Assembly: GCF_000317145.1 (NCBI RefSeq)
Contig: NC_019697.1
Location: 3,630,385 to 3,694,384 of the forward strand
Direction of reading: 5' to 3'
Length of the DNA stretch: 64,000 nt
Origin: Chamaesiphon minutus PCC 6605
Lineage (GTDB): Bacteria > Cyanobacteriota > Cyanobacteriia > Cyanobacteriales > Chamaesiphonaceae
The notes below the pieces were generated by a model. It was not told the DNA's origin, made no database searches, and saw only the letters and a list, made by a program, of their open reading frames with translations. Below, one piece after another: positions 17,675 to 28,603 of the stretch (within the stretch, counting starts at the first letter, position 1; every line of letters starts with the position of its first letter). Position numbers and translations under genes: made by a program.

Positions 17675-17797
17675 TCGATCGGATTGCTGACTTAATCAAA
17701 TCGATCGGTCGGTTCAAAATTACTGTAATAATACTATTCGGCAGGAAGATTTACCTGAATTAATTTAACCTCATCGAATTTTTTGTGGTTTTAAAAA

Positions 17798-17839
17798 GTC
17801 AAGAGCAGGGGTAATTCATGAATTACCCCTGCTCTTGAC
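17798..17839. terminator. Perfect 42-bp palindrome between cysS and gcvP
   Basis: GTCAAGAGCAGGGGTAATTC and its exact complement meet at the centre ATG/CAT. The right arm ends at the base before the gcvP stop codon. Position between convergent genes supports a bidirectional terminator. The core GGGGTAATTCATGAATTACCCC resembles that at 31212-31273. Confidence 0.8.
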
Positions 17840-20764
17840 CTACTCCTGACTGTAGGCATCCATCGGCAGACAAGAACAAACGAGATTCCTGTCCCCGTAA
17901 GCCTGATCGATCCGTCCTACTGCTGGCCAGAACTTATAATCCTGCAACCCAGCTACTGGATATACAGCTTGCTCCCGACTGTAAGGACGATCCCAATTAG
18001 CATCCACTAGATCGACGATCGTGTGTGGGGCATTTTTCAGCGCGTTATTTTGCTTATCCACATTACCGATTTCGATTTCGCGGATTTCTTCACGGATGGC
18101 GATCATTGCATCGCAGAACCTGTCGAGTTCCGCGAGGGATTCGCTTTCAGTTGGCTCAACCATCACCGTTCCGGCGACTGGCCAGGAGACGGTGGGAGGA
18201 TGGAAACCATAATCGATTAGGCGTTTGGCGATGTCATCGACCTCGATATCGGCGGTCTTTTTAAACTCCCGCAGGTCGAGGATGCACTCGTGGGCAACAA
18301 AACCGTTGGTGCCTTTATAGAGGACGGAATAGTGATTTTCTAACCGTTTGGCGATGTAGTTGGCACTAAGGATGGCAACTTCGGTGGCTAATTTCAGACC
18401 CGCTCCACCCATGAGGGCGATGTAGACCCAGGAAATCGGTAAAATGCTTGCGCTGCTCCAAGGGGCGGCGGAGACTGCGCCGATGCCCTGAGTACCACCC
18501 ATGGGGATGACTTTGTGGGTGGGGAGATAGGGGGTAAGATGTGCCATCACACCGATCGGTCCCATGCCAGGGCCGCCGCCGCCGTGGGGGATGCAGAAGG
18601 TTTTGTGAAGGTTGAGGTGACAGACATCGGCACCGAAGTCGCCTGGGCGACACAAACCGACTTGGGCGTTGAGGTTGGCTCCATCCATGTAGACTTGTCC
18701 ACCATGCTCGTGAACGATCGAGCAAATCTCGACGATTCCTTCTTCAAATACGCCGTGGGTGGATGGGTAGGTCACCATTAAGGCGGCTAATTTGTCCGCA
18801 TATTTGGTGGCTTTGGCGCGGAGATCTTCGATGTCGATGTTGCCATCATTGTCGCAGGCGATCGGGACTACTTGCATTCCGGCCATGACTGCGCTGGCGG
18901 GGTTGGTGCCGTGGGCAGATTGAGGAATCAGGCAGACATTGCGATCGATATCGCCACGCTGTTGGTGGTATTCGCGGATGACCAGTAATCCAGCGTATTC
19001 ACCCTGGGAACCTGCATTGGGTTGGAGAGAGATCGCATCAAAGCCCGTAATTTCGGCCAACCAGCGTTCGAGGTCGTCAAATAATACTTGATACCCTTTT
19101 GCTTGTTCTACAGGTGCGAAGGGGTGAATTTGCCCGAATTCTGCCCAAGTTACAGGTACCATCTCGGAGGTGGAGTTGAGTTTCATGGTGCAGGAACCGA
19201 GGGGAATCATCGCTTGGGCGAGAGATAGATCCTTTGATTGCAGGCGGGTAATATACCGTAGCAATTCAGTTTCGGAGTGATAGATATTGAAGACGGGGTG
19301 AGTAAGGTACTCGGAGTTGCGGGCTAATGTTGAGGCTTGGATAGTCGAGGGGACGTTATTACTATCGATTTCGGAGAAGGTAAAATCGAGTACTTTATCT
19401 CCTGCAAAAATCCGCCATAAATCCATCACATCGGCTGGTGTAGTGGTTTCGTCTAAGGAGATACCGACATGATGCAGATCGATCGATCTCAAGTTAATTT
19501 GTTGAGATTTGGCTCGTTCTAAGATGGCATTAGCCCGATCGGGTGTTTCGACTTGAAGAGTATCGAAATAAGGGGCATCACCGATCGAGTAGCCTAGTTT
19601 AGTCAAGCCTGTGGCGAGGGTTGTAGTCAGGTCGTGAATCCGCATCGCGATCGATTTCAAGCCTTCGGGTCCATGATAAACCGCGTACATTCCCGCCATA
19701 ATTGCTAACAGAACTTGGGCGGTACAAATATTACTGGTGGCTTTATCGCGACGGATGTGTTGTTCGCGAGTTTGCAGGGCTAGACGGAGTGCCGTTTTAC
19801 CGCGCTTGTCTTTAGATACGCCGACTAACCGACCGGGGATTTGCCGCTTGTAGGCATCTTTGGTCGCAAAATAGGCAGCGTGGGGGCCACCATAACCTAA
19901 TGGTACCCCGAACCGTTGGGTATTGCCGACGACGATATCTGCGCCGAATTCACCTGGTGGTTTGAGTAAGGTAAGGCTGAGTAAATCGGCAGCAACGGTG
20001 ACGATCGCGCCTGCTTGATGAGCCTGTTCGATTACTTCTTGATAATCGTAAACAGCTCCATCGGTCGCGGGATACTGTAATAACATCCCAAATATCTGTT
20101 GGCTAAAATCGATATTTTTGTGGTCGCCAACTACGATTTCAATTCCTAATGGAATGGCGCGAGTTTTAATTACATCGATCGTTTGTGGATGAGCAGCTTC
20201 GGATATCCAGAAAGTATTAAACTTTGTCTTCTGAAGGCCATAACTCATCGACATCGCTTCAGCCGCTGCCGTACCCTCATCGAGTAACGACGCATTCGCG
20301 ATCGCCATTCCCGTCAGATCCATAATCACGGTCTGAAAATTGAGTAAAGCTTCTAATCTTCCTTGCGAAATTTCTGGTTGATACGGCGTATATTGAGTGT
20401 ACCAACCTGGATTTTCTAAAATATTGCGTTGGATGACTGTGGGAGTAATGCAATTTGCATAACCCATGCCAATATAAGAACGAAAAATCAAATTTTTTGC
20501 AGCAATTTGTTTGAGCTGATTTAATACGGTATGTTCGCTTTTTACTGTCTCAATTGCCAACGGCTGCTGCATTTTAATCGTAGCTGGTACCGTGCGATCG
20601 ATTAACTCCGCCAAGCTAGCTACACCCAATACCTCCAGCATCTTGTCGAGATCTAGCGATCGCGGCCCAATATGCCGTTGAATAAACTCAGCATCTGCCC
20701 AAGGATTGGCTTCCGTCGTACTAGAGATATTCGCCGCAGTCAACCGATCTAGAGATTGGGTCAT
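17840..20764 (-). CDS. gcvP: Glycine dehydrogenase (decarboxylating), P-protein
   Basis: A 974-residue homodimer-type P-protein of the glycine cleavage system. It decarboxylates glycine with PLP and passes the aminomethyl group to the lipoyl arm of GcvH; in cyanobacteria this also serves photorespiratory glycine. Head signature: FIQRHIGP. The PLP lysine is in [20 protein letters not shown] of the C-terminal half, and GSCTMKLNS is present. The length equals the usual single-chain form. It lies 143 bp downstream of gcvH on the same strand, so the two probably form one transcription unit. gcvT is not in the window. Confidence 0.97.
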   Translation of the reverse strand: MTQSLDRLTAANISSTTEANPWADAEFIQRHIGPRSLDLDKMLEVLGVASLAELIDRTVPATIKMQQPLAIETVKSEHTVLNQLKQIAAKNLIFRSYIGMGYANCITPTVIQRNILENPGWYTQYTPYQPEISQGRLEALLNFQTVIMDLTGMAIANASLLDEGTAAAEAMSMSYGLQKTKFNTFWISEAAHPQTIDVIKTRAIPLGIEIVVGDHKNIDFSQQIFGMLLQYPATDGAVYDYQEVIEQAHQAGAIVTVAADLLSLTLLKPPGEFGADIVVGNTQRFGVPLGYGGPHAAYFATKDAYKRQIPGRLVGVSKDKRGKTALRLALQTREQHIRRDKATSNICTAQVLLAIMAGMYAVYHGPEGLKSIAMRIHDLTTTLATGLTKLGYSIGDAPYFDTLQVETPDRANAILERAKSQQINLRSIDLHHVGISLDETTTPADVMDLWRIFAGDKVLDFTFSEIDSNNVPSTIQASTLARNSEYLTHPVFNIYHSETELLRYITRLQSKDLSLAQAMIPLGSCTMKLNSTSEMVPVTWAEFGQIHPFAPVEQAKGYQVLFDDLERWLAEITGFDAISLQPNAGSQGEYAGLLVIREYHQQRGDIDRNVCLIPQSAHGTNPASAVMAGMQVVPIACDNDGNIDIEDLRAKATKYADKLAALMVTYPSTHGVFEEGIVEICSIVHEHGGQVYMDGANLNAQVGLCRPGDFGADVCHLNLHKTFCIPHGGGGPGMGPIGVMAHLTPYLPTHKVIPMGGTQGIGAVSAAPWSSASILPISWVYIALMGGAGLKLATEVAILSANYIAKRLENHYSVLYKGTNGFVAHECILDLREFKKTADIEVDDIAKRLIDYGFHPPTVSWPVAGTVMVEPTESESLAELDRFCDAMIAIREEIREIEIGNVDKQNNALKNAPHTIVDLVDANWDRPYSREQAVYPVAGLQDYKFWPAVGRIDQAYGDRNLVCSCLPMDAYSQE

Positions 20765-20907
20765 AGAAATCTAAATTAGTGAGAATACTGTACTTAAATG
20801 TAATGGATTTAGTTGGCTTTTGGTACTATGAATAGAGATTTTTGTCAACTTTTCGGCAGGATCTCTTAATACGATCTTCGATAGATGATGACTCAACTCT
20901 TACTTCC

Positions 20908-21297
20908 CTAAGCTCCTTCGACTTTAGCGCGATATTCAGCCGCTGAAAATGTGCCATCGAGTTGGTTAGGATCTGCAACTTGGACTTCCAGCAACCAGCC
21001 AGTGGTATAAGGATCGGTGCTAATGATTTCTGGTGCATCGATCGCGGCATCGTTGCGTTTGGTGACTGTACCGCTAATCGGTGCTTTAAGATCTTCGACA
21101 GCTTTGACAGATTCGATCGTGCCAAATGCACTACCTTTGACGATCGTGTCGCCAACTTCTGGTAAATCGACAAATACAATATCGCCTAACTGATCTACGG
21201 CAAAGGCACTCACGCCGACTGTGGCGGTGTCTGCGGTCAATTCTACGTATTCGTGTGAATCTGTGTAGCGTAAATTATCGGGATATTCTAAGCTCAT
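20908..21297 (-). CDS. gcvH: Glycine cleavage system H protein
   Basis: A 129-residue lipoyl carrier of the glycine cleavage complex. The lipoylated lysine is K65 in [13 protein letters not shown], and the family end [23 protein letters not shown] is intact. The start [19 protein letters not shown] is the standard N-terminus. It is first in a gcvH-gcvP unit. I looked for a glycine riboswitch in the 350 bp upstream and found none I could support. Confidence 0.97.
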   Translation of the reverse strand: MSLEYPDNLRYTDSHEYVELTADTATVGVSAFAVDQLGDIVFVDLPEVGDTIVKGSAFGTIESVKAVEDLKAPISGTVTKRNDAAIDAPEIISTDPYTTGWLLEVQVADPNQLDGTFSAAEYRAKVEGA

Positions 21298-21651
21298 ATT
21301 GCATTCTCACATCATCTTCTGCTCTAGCATAGCGATTAATGGGTCGTTGGCGTAGCCATATTTTCATTCTGGTAAGATGTTCTACCAAGTATCGGGTCGA
21401 ACGATCGGTAGAAAATGTTTCACATTTGTTGTGGCAATAACAACGTTGCCCGTGCATCGAACGATCGCTCGAGCCAATTATTAATATCGGTCGTCGTAAA
21501 ATATCGACCGATTTGAGACAAATGGTCGAGGGATATCTTGAGCCAGCACAGATATTATAATATTGCTGCGATAATCGCTGGGTGCTCGATCGCCAGAGAT
21601 GGCAATCATCATAGTGCTTGCGCGATAATAGTTTAGGCTCGGATATTTGGT
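21298..21651. other. Divergent gcvH / protease intergenic region
   Basis: 354 bp with both promoters. It includes a CGTTGGCGTAGCCA word (about 21345-21358) and several CGATCG-centred palindromes such as CGAACGATCG. No gene or riboswitch is recognisable. Confidence 0.5.
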
Positions 21652-21657
21652 GTGAAG

Positions 21658-23277
21658 ATGAAAAATTACCTGTTGCCAGCGGCACTTTTTGGCTCGATAA
21701 CTCTAGTTAGCTATATCTCTCCGGCGGTAGCTCGATCGTCAGTTGAGTTGCAGCAGATTGCCAAACAATCCACAGTGCAGATTGCTAAGTGCGATCTGGC
21801 TTCTGGCGCGATCGTCCAAAAGAATGCAAATACTTACACAGTATTGACCGTAGCCCACGCGGTCAAGAAAACGGGTTGTGAGATCGTCGCTCCAGATGAT
21901 ACTAAATATCGCGTCACGCAGGTAAAAACTTTTCCAAATAATATCGACCTCGCACTCGTTAGTTTTACTAGTGACAAGAATTATGCAGTTGCCAAACTAA
22001 CTGCCAATTCCGATCGAGTGGAAGCTGGTGAGGTTATCTATGTATCTGGGTTCCCAGTGTCTAGTGCGATCGGCTCATCGGTGTTTACGTTTGTCAAAGG
22101 GAATGTGGTTGCCAATCCACCCGGTAAGCCACAGGGCAATGGTTACTCGCTAATTTACAGTAATAATGCGCGATCGGGACATAGTGGCGGCCCCGTCTGG
22201 AACGATCGCGGCGAAGTGGTAGCGATTCACGGACGAAGAGATATCGATACCAAGCTGCAATTGACGACGAATAGTAATGTGCGCGTCAAGACTGGCTACA
22301 ATTTGGGGATTACAGTTAATACCTTTACCAAACTCGCCACCACCGCCGGAATTAGGGGCTACTCACCTGCAACATTAGCAACTCGATCGAAACCAGTAGA
22401 CGATTTAGTTGCCAGTGCCTTACAAAAAGAAAGCAAAGGCGACTATCGGGGCATGTTAGCCGATCTGAATCAGGCAATCTTCCTCGATTCCCAAAACGCA
22501 CAACTTTACTATAACCGGGGTGTTGCCAAAACGCTGCTAAAGAATAGGGACGCGATCGAAGATTTCAATCGCGCGATCGCCCTCAATTTGAATGACTCTG
22601 ATGTTTATAATAATCGGGGCTATATTAAGTCCGATTTAGGCGATAAAAAAGGGGCGATCCAAGACTTTAATCGGGCGATCTCGATCGATGCTACAAATGC
22701 CAGAGCCTATCACAATCGGGGCAATGCCAAAGCCGCTCTCAACAATCCTAAAAGCGCGCTAGAGGACTTCAATCGGGCAATTTCGCTAGATGATACCCTA
22801 GCTCCCGCTTATCTGAATCGAAGCACTGTCAAGGCGATTTTGGGCGATACTAAAGGCAAATTGGCAGACTTAGAAAGGGCGATCGCGATCGCTCCCAATT
22901 ATATCGAAGCCCATGAAAATCTCGGAATGGCCAAATCCGAACTCGGCGACTCCAAAGGTGCGATCGAAAGTTTCAACCGCGCGATTGCTCTCAATCCCAA
23001 AAATGCTAACAACTATAGCAGTCGCGGAATTGCCCGATCGAAAGTGGCAGACGATAAAGGTGCGATCGAGGATTTCGATCGGGCGATCGCTCTCGATGCT
23101 AATCAGGCTAAAGCTTATACCAATCGCGGTTTACTTAAAGCTAAATTAGGCGATAAAAAAGCCGCGCTCCTAGACTTAAAAAAAGCTGCCAACCGATTTA
23201 AACGTCAAGGCCAAACCGCAAGCTACAACCGAGTCTTGAGCGAGATCCGCCGGATTAGTTCGCGAGGCAATAAGTAA
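21658..23277 (+). CDS. Exported trypsin-like serine protease with C-terminal TPR repeats (tandem copy 1)
   Basis: A signal peptide (about residues 1-26 ending SPAVA) is followed by a chymotrypsin-fold protease. Counting two residues more from the GTG at 21652, the triad is H69 (LTVAHAV), D99 (NNIDLALV) and S178 (SGHSGGPVW). From about 260 to 515 come six or seven TPR units of 34 residues with the A-x-x-D-F-N-R-A-I pattern. The product should be periplasmic or surface-exposed. Substrates are unknown; the TPR part may select partners. An in-frame GTG two codons upstream is possible, but the ATG matches the start of copy 2. It is followed 100 bp later by a paralogue of the same architecture. Confidence 0.88.
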   Translation: MKNYLLPAALFGSITLVSYISPAVARSSVELQQIAKQSTVQIAKCDLASGAIVQKNANTYTVLTVAHAVKKTGCEIVAPDDTKYRVTQVKTFPNNIDLALVSFTSDKNYAVAKLTANSDRVEAGEVIYVSGFPVSSAIGSSVFTFVKGNVVANPPGKPQGNGYSLIYSNNARSGHSGGPVWNDRGEVVAIHGRRDIDTKLQLTTNSNVRVKTGYNLGITVNTFTKLATTAGIRGYSPATLATRSKPVDDLVASALQKESKGDYRGMLADLNQAIFLDSQNAQLYYNRGVAKTLLKNRDAIEDFNRAIALNLNDSDVYNNRGYIKSDLGDKKGAIQDFNRAISIDATNARAYHNRGNAKAALNNPKSALEDFNRAISLDDTLAPAYLNRSTVKAILGDTKGKLADLERAIAIAPNYIEAHENLGMAKSELGDSKGAIESFNRAIALNPKNANNYSSRGIARSKVADDKGAIEDFDRAIALDANQAKAYTNRGLLKAKLGDKKAALLDLKKAANRFKRQGQTASYNRVLSEIRRISSRGNK

Positions 23278-23381
23278 TGGGTAATAGCTGGATGAGTGGA
23301 CTGTACTATCGTAGGATGATTTGATAGTACCGAAAACTTAATCTTGTCAACCCTTAAATCCTAATGGATATTTTGCCGAAG

Positions 23382-25124
23382 ATGAAAAACTACTTGTTGC
23401 CGACTACACTGCTAGGATCGATCGCCTCTGGCGGACTATTTACCATCGCTTTAGTTAGCTCTGTCTCACCTGCGATGGCATTATCGCCAGTCGAGATCCA
23501 ACGGATTGCCAAACAAACCACCGTACAAATTACGGGATGCGACTTTGGTTCGGGAGTGATTATTCGCAAAAATGGCAGTACTTATACCGTGCTGACGGTA
23601 GCGCATAATTTTAGAAAGAGTGGCTGTCAACTGACAACTCCAGACGATACTAAATATCAAATCGGCAAGGTCAAGACTTTTCCCAATAACGTCGATTTGG
23701 CAGCAGTGACTTTTACGAGCAACAAAAGCTATCCAATTGCCAAGCTAATTGACAACTCCGATCGGGTGGAAGCAACTGAAACCGTTTATGTGTCTGGGTT
23801 TCCATTATCTTCAGCAATTAATACGTCTGTGTTTACGATCGTCAAGGGGGATGTGGTTGCCAACCCGCCCAGCAAACAACAGGGTAAAGGATATTCGCTG
23901 ATTTATAGTAATAATACGTTGCCGGGACAAAGCGGCGGCCCAGTTTGGAACGAACGCGGCGAGTTAATCGCCATTCACGGTCAAGGCGACATCGATACCA
24001 AGCTCCAAACGACGGTCAATGACAATGTGCGCGTCAAGACTGGATACAATCTTGGCATCACTGTCAATACTTTTGCCAAGCTCGCCACCACAGCCGGAAT
24101 TGATGGTTATACACGGACGACAGTCGCTGCCAAACCCAAACCCGTCGAGGATTACTTAGCTAATGCGATCCTCGAAGAGAACAAAGGTAACTATCGCGGC
24201 ATGTTAACCGAAGCAGATCGGGCGATCGCGATCGACCCCAACAATGCGCGACTGTATTATATACGCGGTGTTGCCAAGTTTCAGCTCGACGACAAAAAAG
24301 GTGCGGCTGATGACTACACCAAGAGTATTGCCCTCAATCCTAGATATCCCCAAGCATACTCCAATCGAGCCTATGCCAGAGCTGAGTTAGGCAATCCTAA
24401 TGGCGCACTCGAAGATACCAATCGCGCGATTGCCCTCGATCCTAAATTTGCGCTGGCTTATGTCAATCGCAGTCTGGCTAAATTTAAGTTCGGCGATTTT
24501 AAAGGTGTCATCGAAGATACCACTCGCGCGATCGCCATCGATCCGGCGATTGCGATCGCTTATTCCAATCGCAGTCTGGCTAAGTCAGAATTAGGCGATC
24601 AACGCGGCGCAATCGAAGATGCTAATCGCGCACTGGCGATCGATGCTAAATTAGGCGAAGCCTATATCAATCGCGGTTTGGCCAATCTCAGACTGGGAGA
24701 CAATCGAGCGGCGATCCCAGATTTTGAACGTGGTGCCGCGCTCAAACCCACTCTCGCCCAAGCCCACAGTAATATTGGTGTTGCCAAGCTCCAACTCGGC
24801 GATACCCAAGGTGCGATCGCCAGCTCCAATCGGGCAATTTCACTCAATCCTAACCTTCCTGAAGGTTACTTCGTGCGCGGGTTTGCCAAATATCAACTCG
24901 GCGACCATAAAGGCGCGATCGAAGATGCCAACCGCACGATCTCGCTCAGACCGACCTTCGCTCAAGCCTACGCCAATCGTGCCATCGCTAGGCTGCAATT
25001 AGGCGATAACAAACAGGGTTTAGCAGATTTGCGCAAGTCGGCAGAACTATTTAAGCAGCAAGGGCAAATGGCCGACTATAATCGAATTATGAAAGCGATC
25101 GAGCAACTCAATCGCGCGAATTAA
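23382..25124 (+). CDS. Exported trypsin-like serine protease with C-terminal TPR repeats (tandem copy 2)
   Basis: A paralogue of the preceding gene with the same order: signal peptide (cleavage near SPAMA), protease, then TPRs. Numbered from the ATG at 23364, the triad is H81 (LTVAHNF), D111 (NNVDLAAV) and S190 (PGQSGGPVW), so both copies look catalytic. It has about eight TPR units, one or two more than copy 1. The ATG at 23382 (MKNYLLPTT) aligns with copy 1's start; ATG 23364 would add six residues. The stop overlaps the convergent pcrA stop by four bases. The 5' leaders of the two genes share GAAGATGAAAAA. Confidence 0.88.
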   Translation: MKNYLLPTTLLGSIASGGLFTIALVSSVSPAMALSPVEIQRIAKQTTVQITGCDFGSGVIIRKNGSTYTVLTVAHNFRKSGCQLTTPDDTKYQIGKVKTFPNNVDLAAVTFTSNKSYPIAKLIDNSDRVEATETVYVSGFPLSSAINTSVFTIVKGDVVANPPSKQQGKGYSLIYSNNTLPGQSGGPVWNERGELIAIHGQGDIDTKLQTTVNDNVRVKTGYNLGITVNTFAKLATTAGIDGYTRTTVAAKPKPVEDYLANAILEENKGNYRGMLTEADRAIAIDPNNARLYYIRGVAKFQLDDKKGAADDYTKSIALNPRYPQAYSNRAYARAELGNPNGALEDTNRAIALDPKFALAYVNRSLAKFKFGDFKGVIEDTTRAIAIDPAIAIAYSNRSLAKSELGDQRGAIEDANRALAIDAKLGEAYINRGLANLRLGDNRAAIPDFERGAALKPTLAQAHSNIGVAKLQLGDTQGAIASSNRAISLNPNLPEGYFVRGFAKYQLGDHKGAIEDANRTISLRPTFAQAYANRAIARLQLGDNKQGLADLRKSAELFKQQGQMADYNRIMKAIEQLNRAN

Positions 25125-27466
25125 TCGATTTTCTGAAGTCCAGCAATCTTAGGATCGACAATTTTTTGACCGAGATTGGGAAATTTAATAGCGATCGATT
25201 GTTTATTCCCAGTCCCAAATACATGTGAAATTTGACCCACCCCAAAACTGCGATGAATTACGCGATCGCCAACGCGCCAGCCTGTGGTTTGGGCGTTAGT
25301 TTTACCGACAGTTTTGGGGTCTTTTGGTGAGGTGCGATCGGGCGTTTGTGCTTTAATTTTTGTACGCAGATTGCTATTAAGTAATTCTGGTGGCAACTCG
25401 CCGATAAATTGCGATCGAATGGCAGGTTCTCTAGAGCCATATAAGCGACGTTCGCGGGCGTGAGATAGATATAACATCTCTTGCGCGCGAGTGATGCCTA
25501 CGTAGCATAATCGGCGTTCTTCTTCCACAGCCATCGGATCGTTAAGCGATCGAAAACTAGGGAATAAGCCTGCTTCTAAGCCCACCAAAAATACAATCGG
25601 AAATTCTAATCCCTTAGACGCATGTAATGTCATCAGCGAGACGGCTTCTTTACCTTCTTGAAGATTATCTAAATCCGAGCTAAGGGCGGCACTGGCTAGA
25701 TAAGCTTCGAGACTTGGCTCATCACTTTCTTCTTGAAATTGGATCGTCGCGTTGACTAATTCTTGGACGTTTTGAATGCGTTCGAGAGCTTCATCTGTCC
25801 CTTGGGTTTGCAATTCGTGGACGTAACCAGTATCTTCAACAATTCCCGTTACGATATCGACAACCGGACGAGTTTCGGATTCGCTGCGCCACTTATTAAT
25901 AATCTCGGCAAAATTAAGTACGCCCTTAGACGATCTTCCGGCGACAGTTTTAACTGAAGTTTCATCATTTAAGATTTCCCATAACGGGACACCTAATTGC
26001 TGTGCGGCATTTTGGAGATTATCGATCGTGGTTTGTCCGACACCACGTCTGGGGGTATTAATCACCCGCAGCAAACTAACCGTATCGTTAGGATTGGCGA
26101 TCGCGCGTAGATAGGCAACGATATCTTTAATTTCTCGCCGATCGTAGAACTTTAATCCACCCACGATTGTATACGGAATTTGCGATCGCACGAAGGCATC
26201 TTCGATCGGTCGCGATTGAGCATTGGTGCGGTATAGTGCCGCAAAGTTTCCATAGTTCAGTTCGGGATTTTCGCGTAATAGTTTGCGAATTTGACTGACG
26301 ACAAATTCAGCTTCATCGATCTCATTATCTGCCTTATACAAGAAGATCGGTTCGCCTTCGCCGCGCGTCGCTTTAAGAATTTTATCGATCCGTTGAGTGT
26401 TATGTTGGATCAGATGATTGGCAGCAGCTAAAATATTCTCGCGCGATCGATAGTTTTCTTCCAACTTCACCATCGTCTCAGTCCGATCGTCTGGCATACT
26501 ATCGCCAAAATCATCCTGAAAATTCATCAAAATTGTAAAATCTGCCGCACGGAATGAATAGATAGATTGATCGGCATCGCCCACCACAAAGATCGATCTA
26601 TGCTCCCAATTGTTAAAGGTTTTACTATCGACGCCATTAGTTACTAATAGTTGAATTAAATCGTATTGGGTGCGGTTAGTGTCTTGGTATTCATCAACTA
26701 AAATATGTCGGAATTTTCGATGCCAATAATCCAGCACTTGGGCATTCTGACGAAATAGTTGAACTGGAACTAATAATAGATCGTCAAAGTCTAGAGCATT
26801 ATTCGCACACAGTGCATCTTGATAGTGTTTATAAACATCCGAGATTACTCTGCCCCGATAGTCATTCTGCTGCTTACTATATTCATCTGGGGATAAGCCT
26901 TGGTTTTTGGCAGTACTAATTGCATACCGCACCGCACGCGGCTCGAATTTTTTGTCATCTAGATCTAACTGCTTGACGACAATTTGCTTGACTAGCCCTT
27001 GGCAGTCGCTATCATCAAAAATCGAGAAATTCTTATTCCAAGTACGTCCCTTTTCATCTTGATATTTTTCGATATCAAATCGTAATACCTTACTAAACAA
27101 ACCGTGAAATGTGCCGATCCATAAGTCTTTAATTATCGTCTTATAGACATGCGATCGCAATTGGGTTTGCTGATAGTCATCTAACGCGCCCCAAGGTTTG
27201 CCAAATTTTAATTCTGCTTGCTGCTGGGCAAAGAGTAATTCGATTCTCGATCGCATTTCTTTAGCCGCTTTATTAGTAAAGGTAACTGCCAAAATGTGCG
27301 CCGGATCGACATGATGGGTGCGAATTAGGTTAGCAATCCGATACGTGAGTGCGCGAGTTTTGCCGCTACCAGCTCCAGCTACTACTAATAAGGCTCCACA
27401 ATAATGCTCGACGGAACGCCGTTGGGAAGAATTGAGATGCGCGAGGAAGTTGGTATTAGCAGTCAT
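25121..27466 (-). CDS. pcrA: ATP-dependent DNA helicase PcrA/UvrD
   Basis: A 781-residue SF1A 3'-5' helicase for repair and replication-fork maintenance. Walker A is GAGSGKT (31-37), motif Ia TFTNKAAKEM, and motif II LVDEYQDTN (258-264). GDADQSIYSFRAAD, the EENYRS block and VSLMTLHASKGLEF follow, and WRVGDRVIHRSFGVGQI marks the C-terminal Tudor-like RNA-polymerase-binding domain. The order and length are standard for PcrA. The 3' end overlaps the convergent TPR protease gene by 4 bp, so no terminator fits between them. Confidence 0.95.
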   Translation of the reverse strand: MTANTNFLAHLNSSQRRSVEHYCGALLVVAGAGSGKTRALTYRIANLIRTHHVDPAHILAVTFTNKAAKEMRSRIELLFAQQQAELKFGKPWGALDDYQQTQLRSHVYKTIIKDLWIGTFHGLFSKVLRFDIEKYQDEKGRTWNKNFSIFDDSDCQGLVKQIVVKQLDLDDKKFEPRAVRYAISTAKNQGLSPDEYSKQQNDYRGRVISDVYKHYQDALCANNALDFDDLLLVPVQLFRQNAQVLDYWHRKFRHILVDEYQDTNRTQYDLIQLLVTNGVDSKTFNNWEHRSIFVVGDADQSIYSFRAADFTILMNFQDDFGDSMPDDRTETMVKLEENYRSRENILAAANHLIQHNTQRIDKILKATRGEGEPIFLYKADNEIDEAEFVVSQIRKLLRENPELNYGNFAALYRTNAQSRPIEDAFVRSQIPYTIVGGLKFYDRREIKDIVAYLRAIANPNDTVSLLRVINTPRRGVGQTTIDNLQNAAQQLGVPLWEILNDETSVKTVAGRSSKGVLNFAEIINKWRSESETRPVVDIVTGIVEDTGYVHELQTQGTDEALERIQNVQELVNATIQFQEESDEPSLEAYLASAALSSDLDNLQEGKEAVSLMTLHASKGLEFPIVFLVGLEAGLFPSFRSLNDPMAVEEERRLCYVGITRAQEMLYLSHARERRLYGSREPAIRSQFIGELPPELLNSNLRTKIKAQTPDRTSPKDPKTVGKTNAQTTGWRVGDRVIHRSFGVGQISHVFGTGNKQSIAIKFPNLGQKIVDPKIAGLQKID

Positions 27467-27593
27467 TAGGAGAGATGTTGAGGAATTGATTGAGGTGCTG
27501 CGGAGATCTACCCACCCCGCCCTTTGGGCACCCCTCCAAGGAGGGGATTTTTACGCTAGCTTTCTTACGAGAATTGCTTTCCGGCTCCCTCCC

Positions 27594-27645
27594 CTGTCTT
27601 GTCTCGCTTCCATGGTCGGGAAACCCGACCGGAGCGAGCCGCTTT
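27594..27645. repeat. TGTCTTGTC + GGTCGGGAAACCCGACC hairpin repeat
   Basis: CTGTCTTGTCTCGCTTCCAT precedes the palindrome GGTCGGGAAACCCGACC and GGAGCGAGCCGC. The reverse complement of nearly the same sequence is at 3881-3923, and a diverged relative lies near 47380-47475. GAGAGGCTTCGCCAACG (27712-27728) follows in the same gap, which otherwise holds no gene. Confidence 0.8.
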
Positions 27646-27730
27646 ATAAGGGGAGGGTTGGGGTGGGGTAAAGATCTTCGCCGAAGTCTGATAAAGTGCG
27701 ACTCTCATTCTGAGAGGCTTCGCCAACGAA

Positions 27731-28381
27731 TTATCCAACCAGTTTAAAGACAACTGAAAGATTATTGGCTGGCATGGGATAGACTTTTTGAAGTGCTAAG
27801 TGATGACTTTGAGCGACAGTGGTTATTTCTTCTAAATCTCTAACGCCCCAGTCAGGATTTTGACTCTGAAGGCTGGCATCAAAAGCCTCATTACTTGGAG
27901 AGGTATGGACTCCACCCTGCTTAAAGGGGCCATATAAGTACAAGATACCATCGATCGGGAGGATGCGCTTTGCGCCTGCAAATAGCCCCAAATAAGCAGA
28001 TTTAGGCGCGATATGAATCATATTAATATTCACGATCGCTGTAATCGGATGCTGCTGAAAATCGCAATCTGGTAATTCTCCAGATTCTACCAACCACTGA
28101 GAACTGCTGGCATCGAGATCGATAGGTAAGCATATATTATCGCACGGTATGGACTGTTGCCATGCCATAATGCTAGCTCTAGCATCGGGATTGGGATCGG
28201 ATGGCAACCAATAGCGCGGCGCAAGTTGGGGAGCCATAAAAATACCATGTTCGCCAGTACCACTGGAAATTTCGAGAATGGTACCTGTCGGCGGTAATAC
28301 TTGCCGCAAAACTGCCAGAATCGGTTCGCGATTGCGTTCGGTGGCGGGTGCGTACCGCCTAAGATCTAAAGACTCATCCAT
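27731..28381 (-). CDS. DUF938 family SAM-dependent methyltransferase-like protein
   Basis: A 216-residue class I methyltransferase fold protein. It begins RRYAPATERNREPIL, then ILEISSGTGEHGIFMAP (the SAM-binding glycine motif, about 36-52). A second block, NMIHIAPKSAYLGLFAGA, is followed by LYLYGPFKQGGVHTSPSNEAFD, all hallmarks of DUF938. The family occurs in bacteria and eukaryotes with no firm substrate. It lies 350 bp upstream of pcrA on the same strand but is separated by repeats, so it is probably a separate unit. Confidence 0.9.
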   Translation of the reverse strand: MDESLDLRRYAPATERNREPILAVLRQVLPPTGTILEISSGTGEHGIFMAPQLAPRYWLPSDPNPDARASIMAWQQSIPCDNICLPIDLDASSSQWLVESGELPDCDFQQHPITAIVNINMIHIAPKSAYLGLFAGAKRILPIDGILYLYGPFKQGGVHTSPSNEAFDASLQSQNPDWGVRDLEEITTVAQSHHLALQKVYPMPANNLSVVFKLVG

Positions 28382-28482
28382 TGGTACCGATCGATTGCGA
28401 CTTTTCTAGCTTAGTACAAGCCGCCTCGATCGTGTTGATGGATCGAGATTTGGGGATAGTCGATGTGAATGCTTCGTTCTCA

Positions 28483-28603
28483 CACCGCCCTGAACTATAA
28501 GTTCGGGCTAATAACAAAAGTCCACTAAAGTGGACTGATAGATTTCCGCCAGTCCACTTCAGTGGACTTTTGCCATTAGCCCCAAATTCATTTGAGGGCG
28601 GTG
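28483..28603. repeat. 121-bp nested inverted-repeat element
   Basis: Outer arms CACCGCCCTGAA (28483) and TTGAGGGCGGTG (ending 28603), then GGGCTAAT / ATTAGCCC, then AAAAGTCCACTAAAGTGGACT and AGTCCACTTCAGTGGACTTTT. Each inner arm is itself a palindrome (AGTCCACT..AGTGGACT). Non-coding; it fits a MITE-like element that would fold into a long cruciform. Confidence 0.75.

Noticed and set aside
21298-21651. Possible glycine riboswitch before gcvH
   Set aside because: I looked for the conserved purine-rich core and paired stems and could not place them; only CGATCG palindromes and a small repeat word are present.
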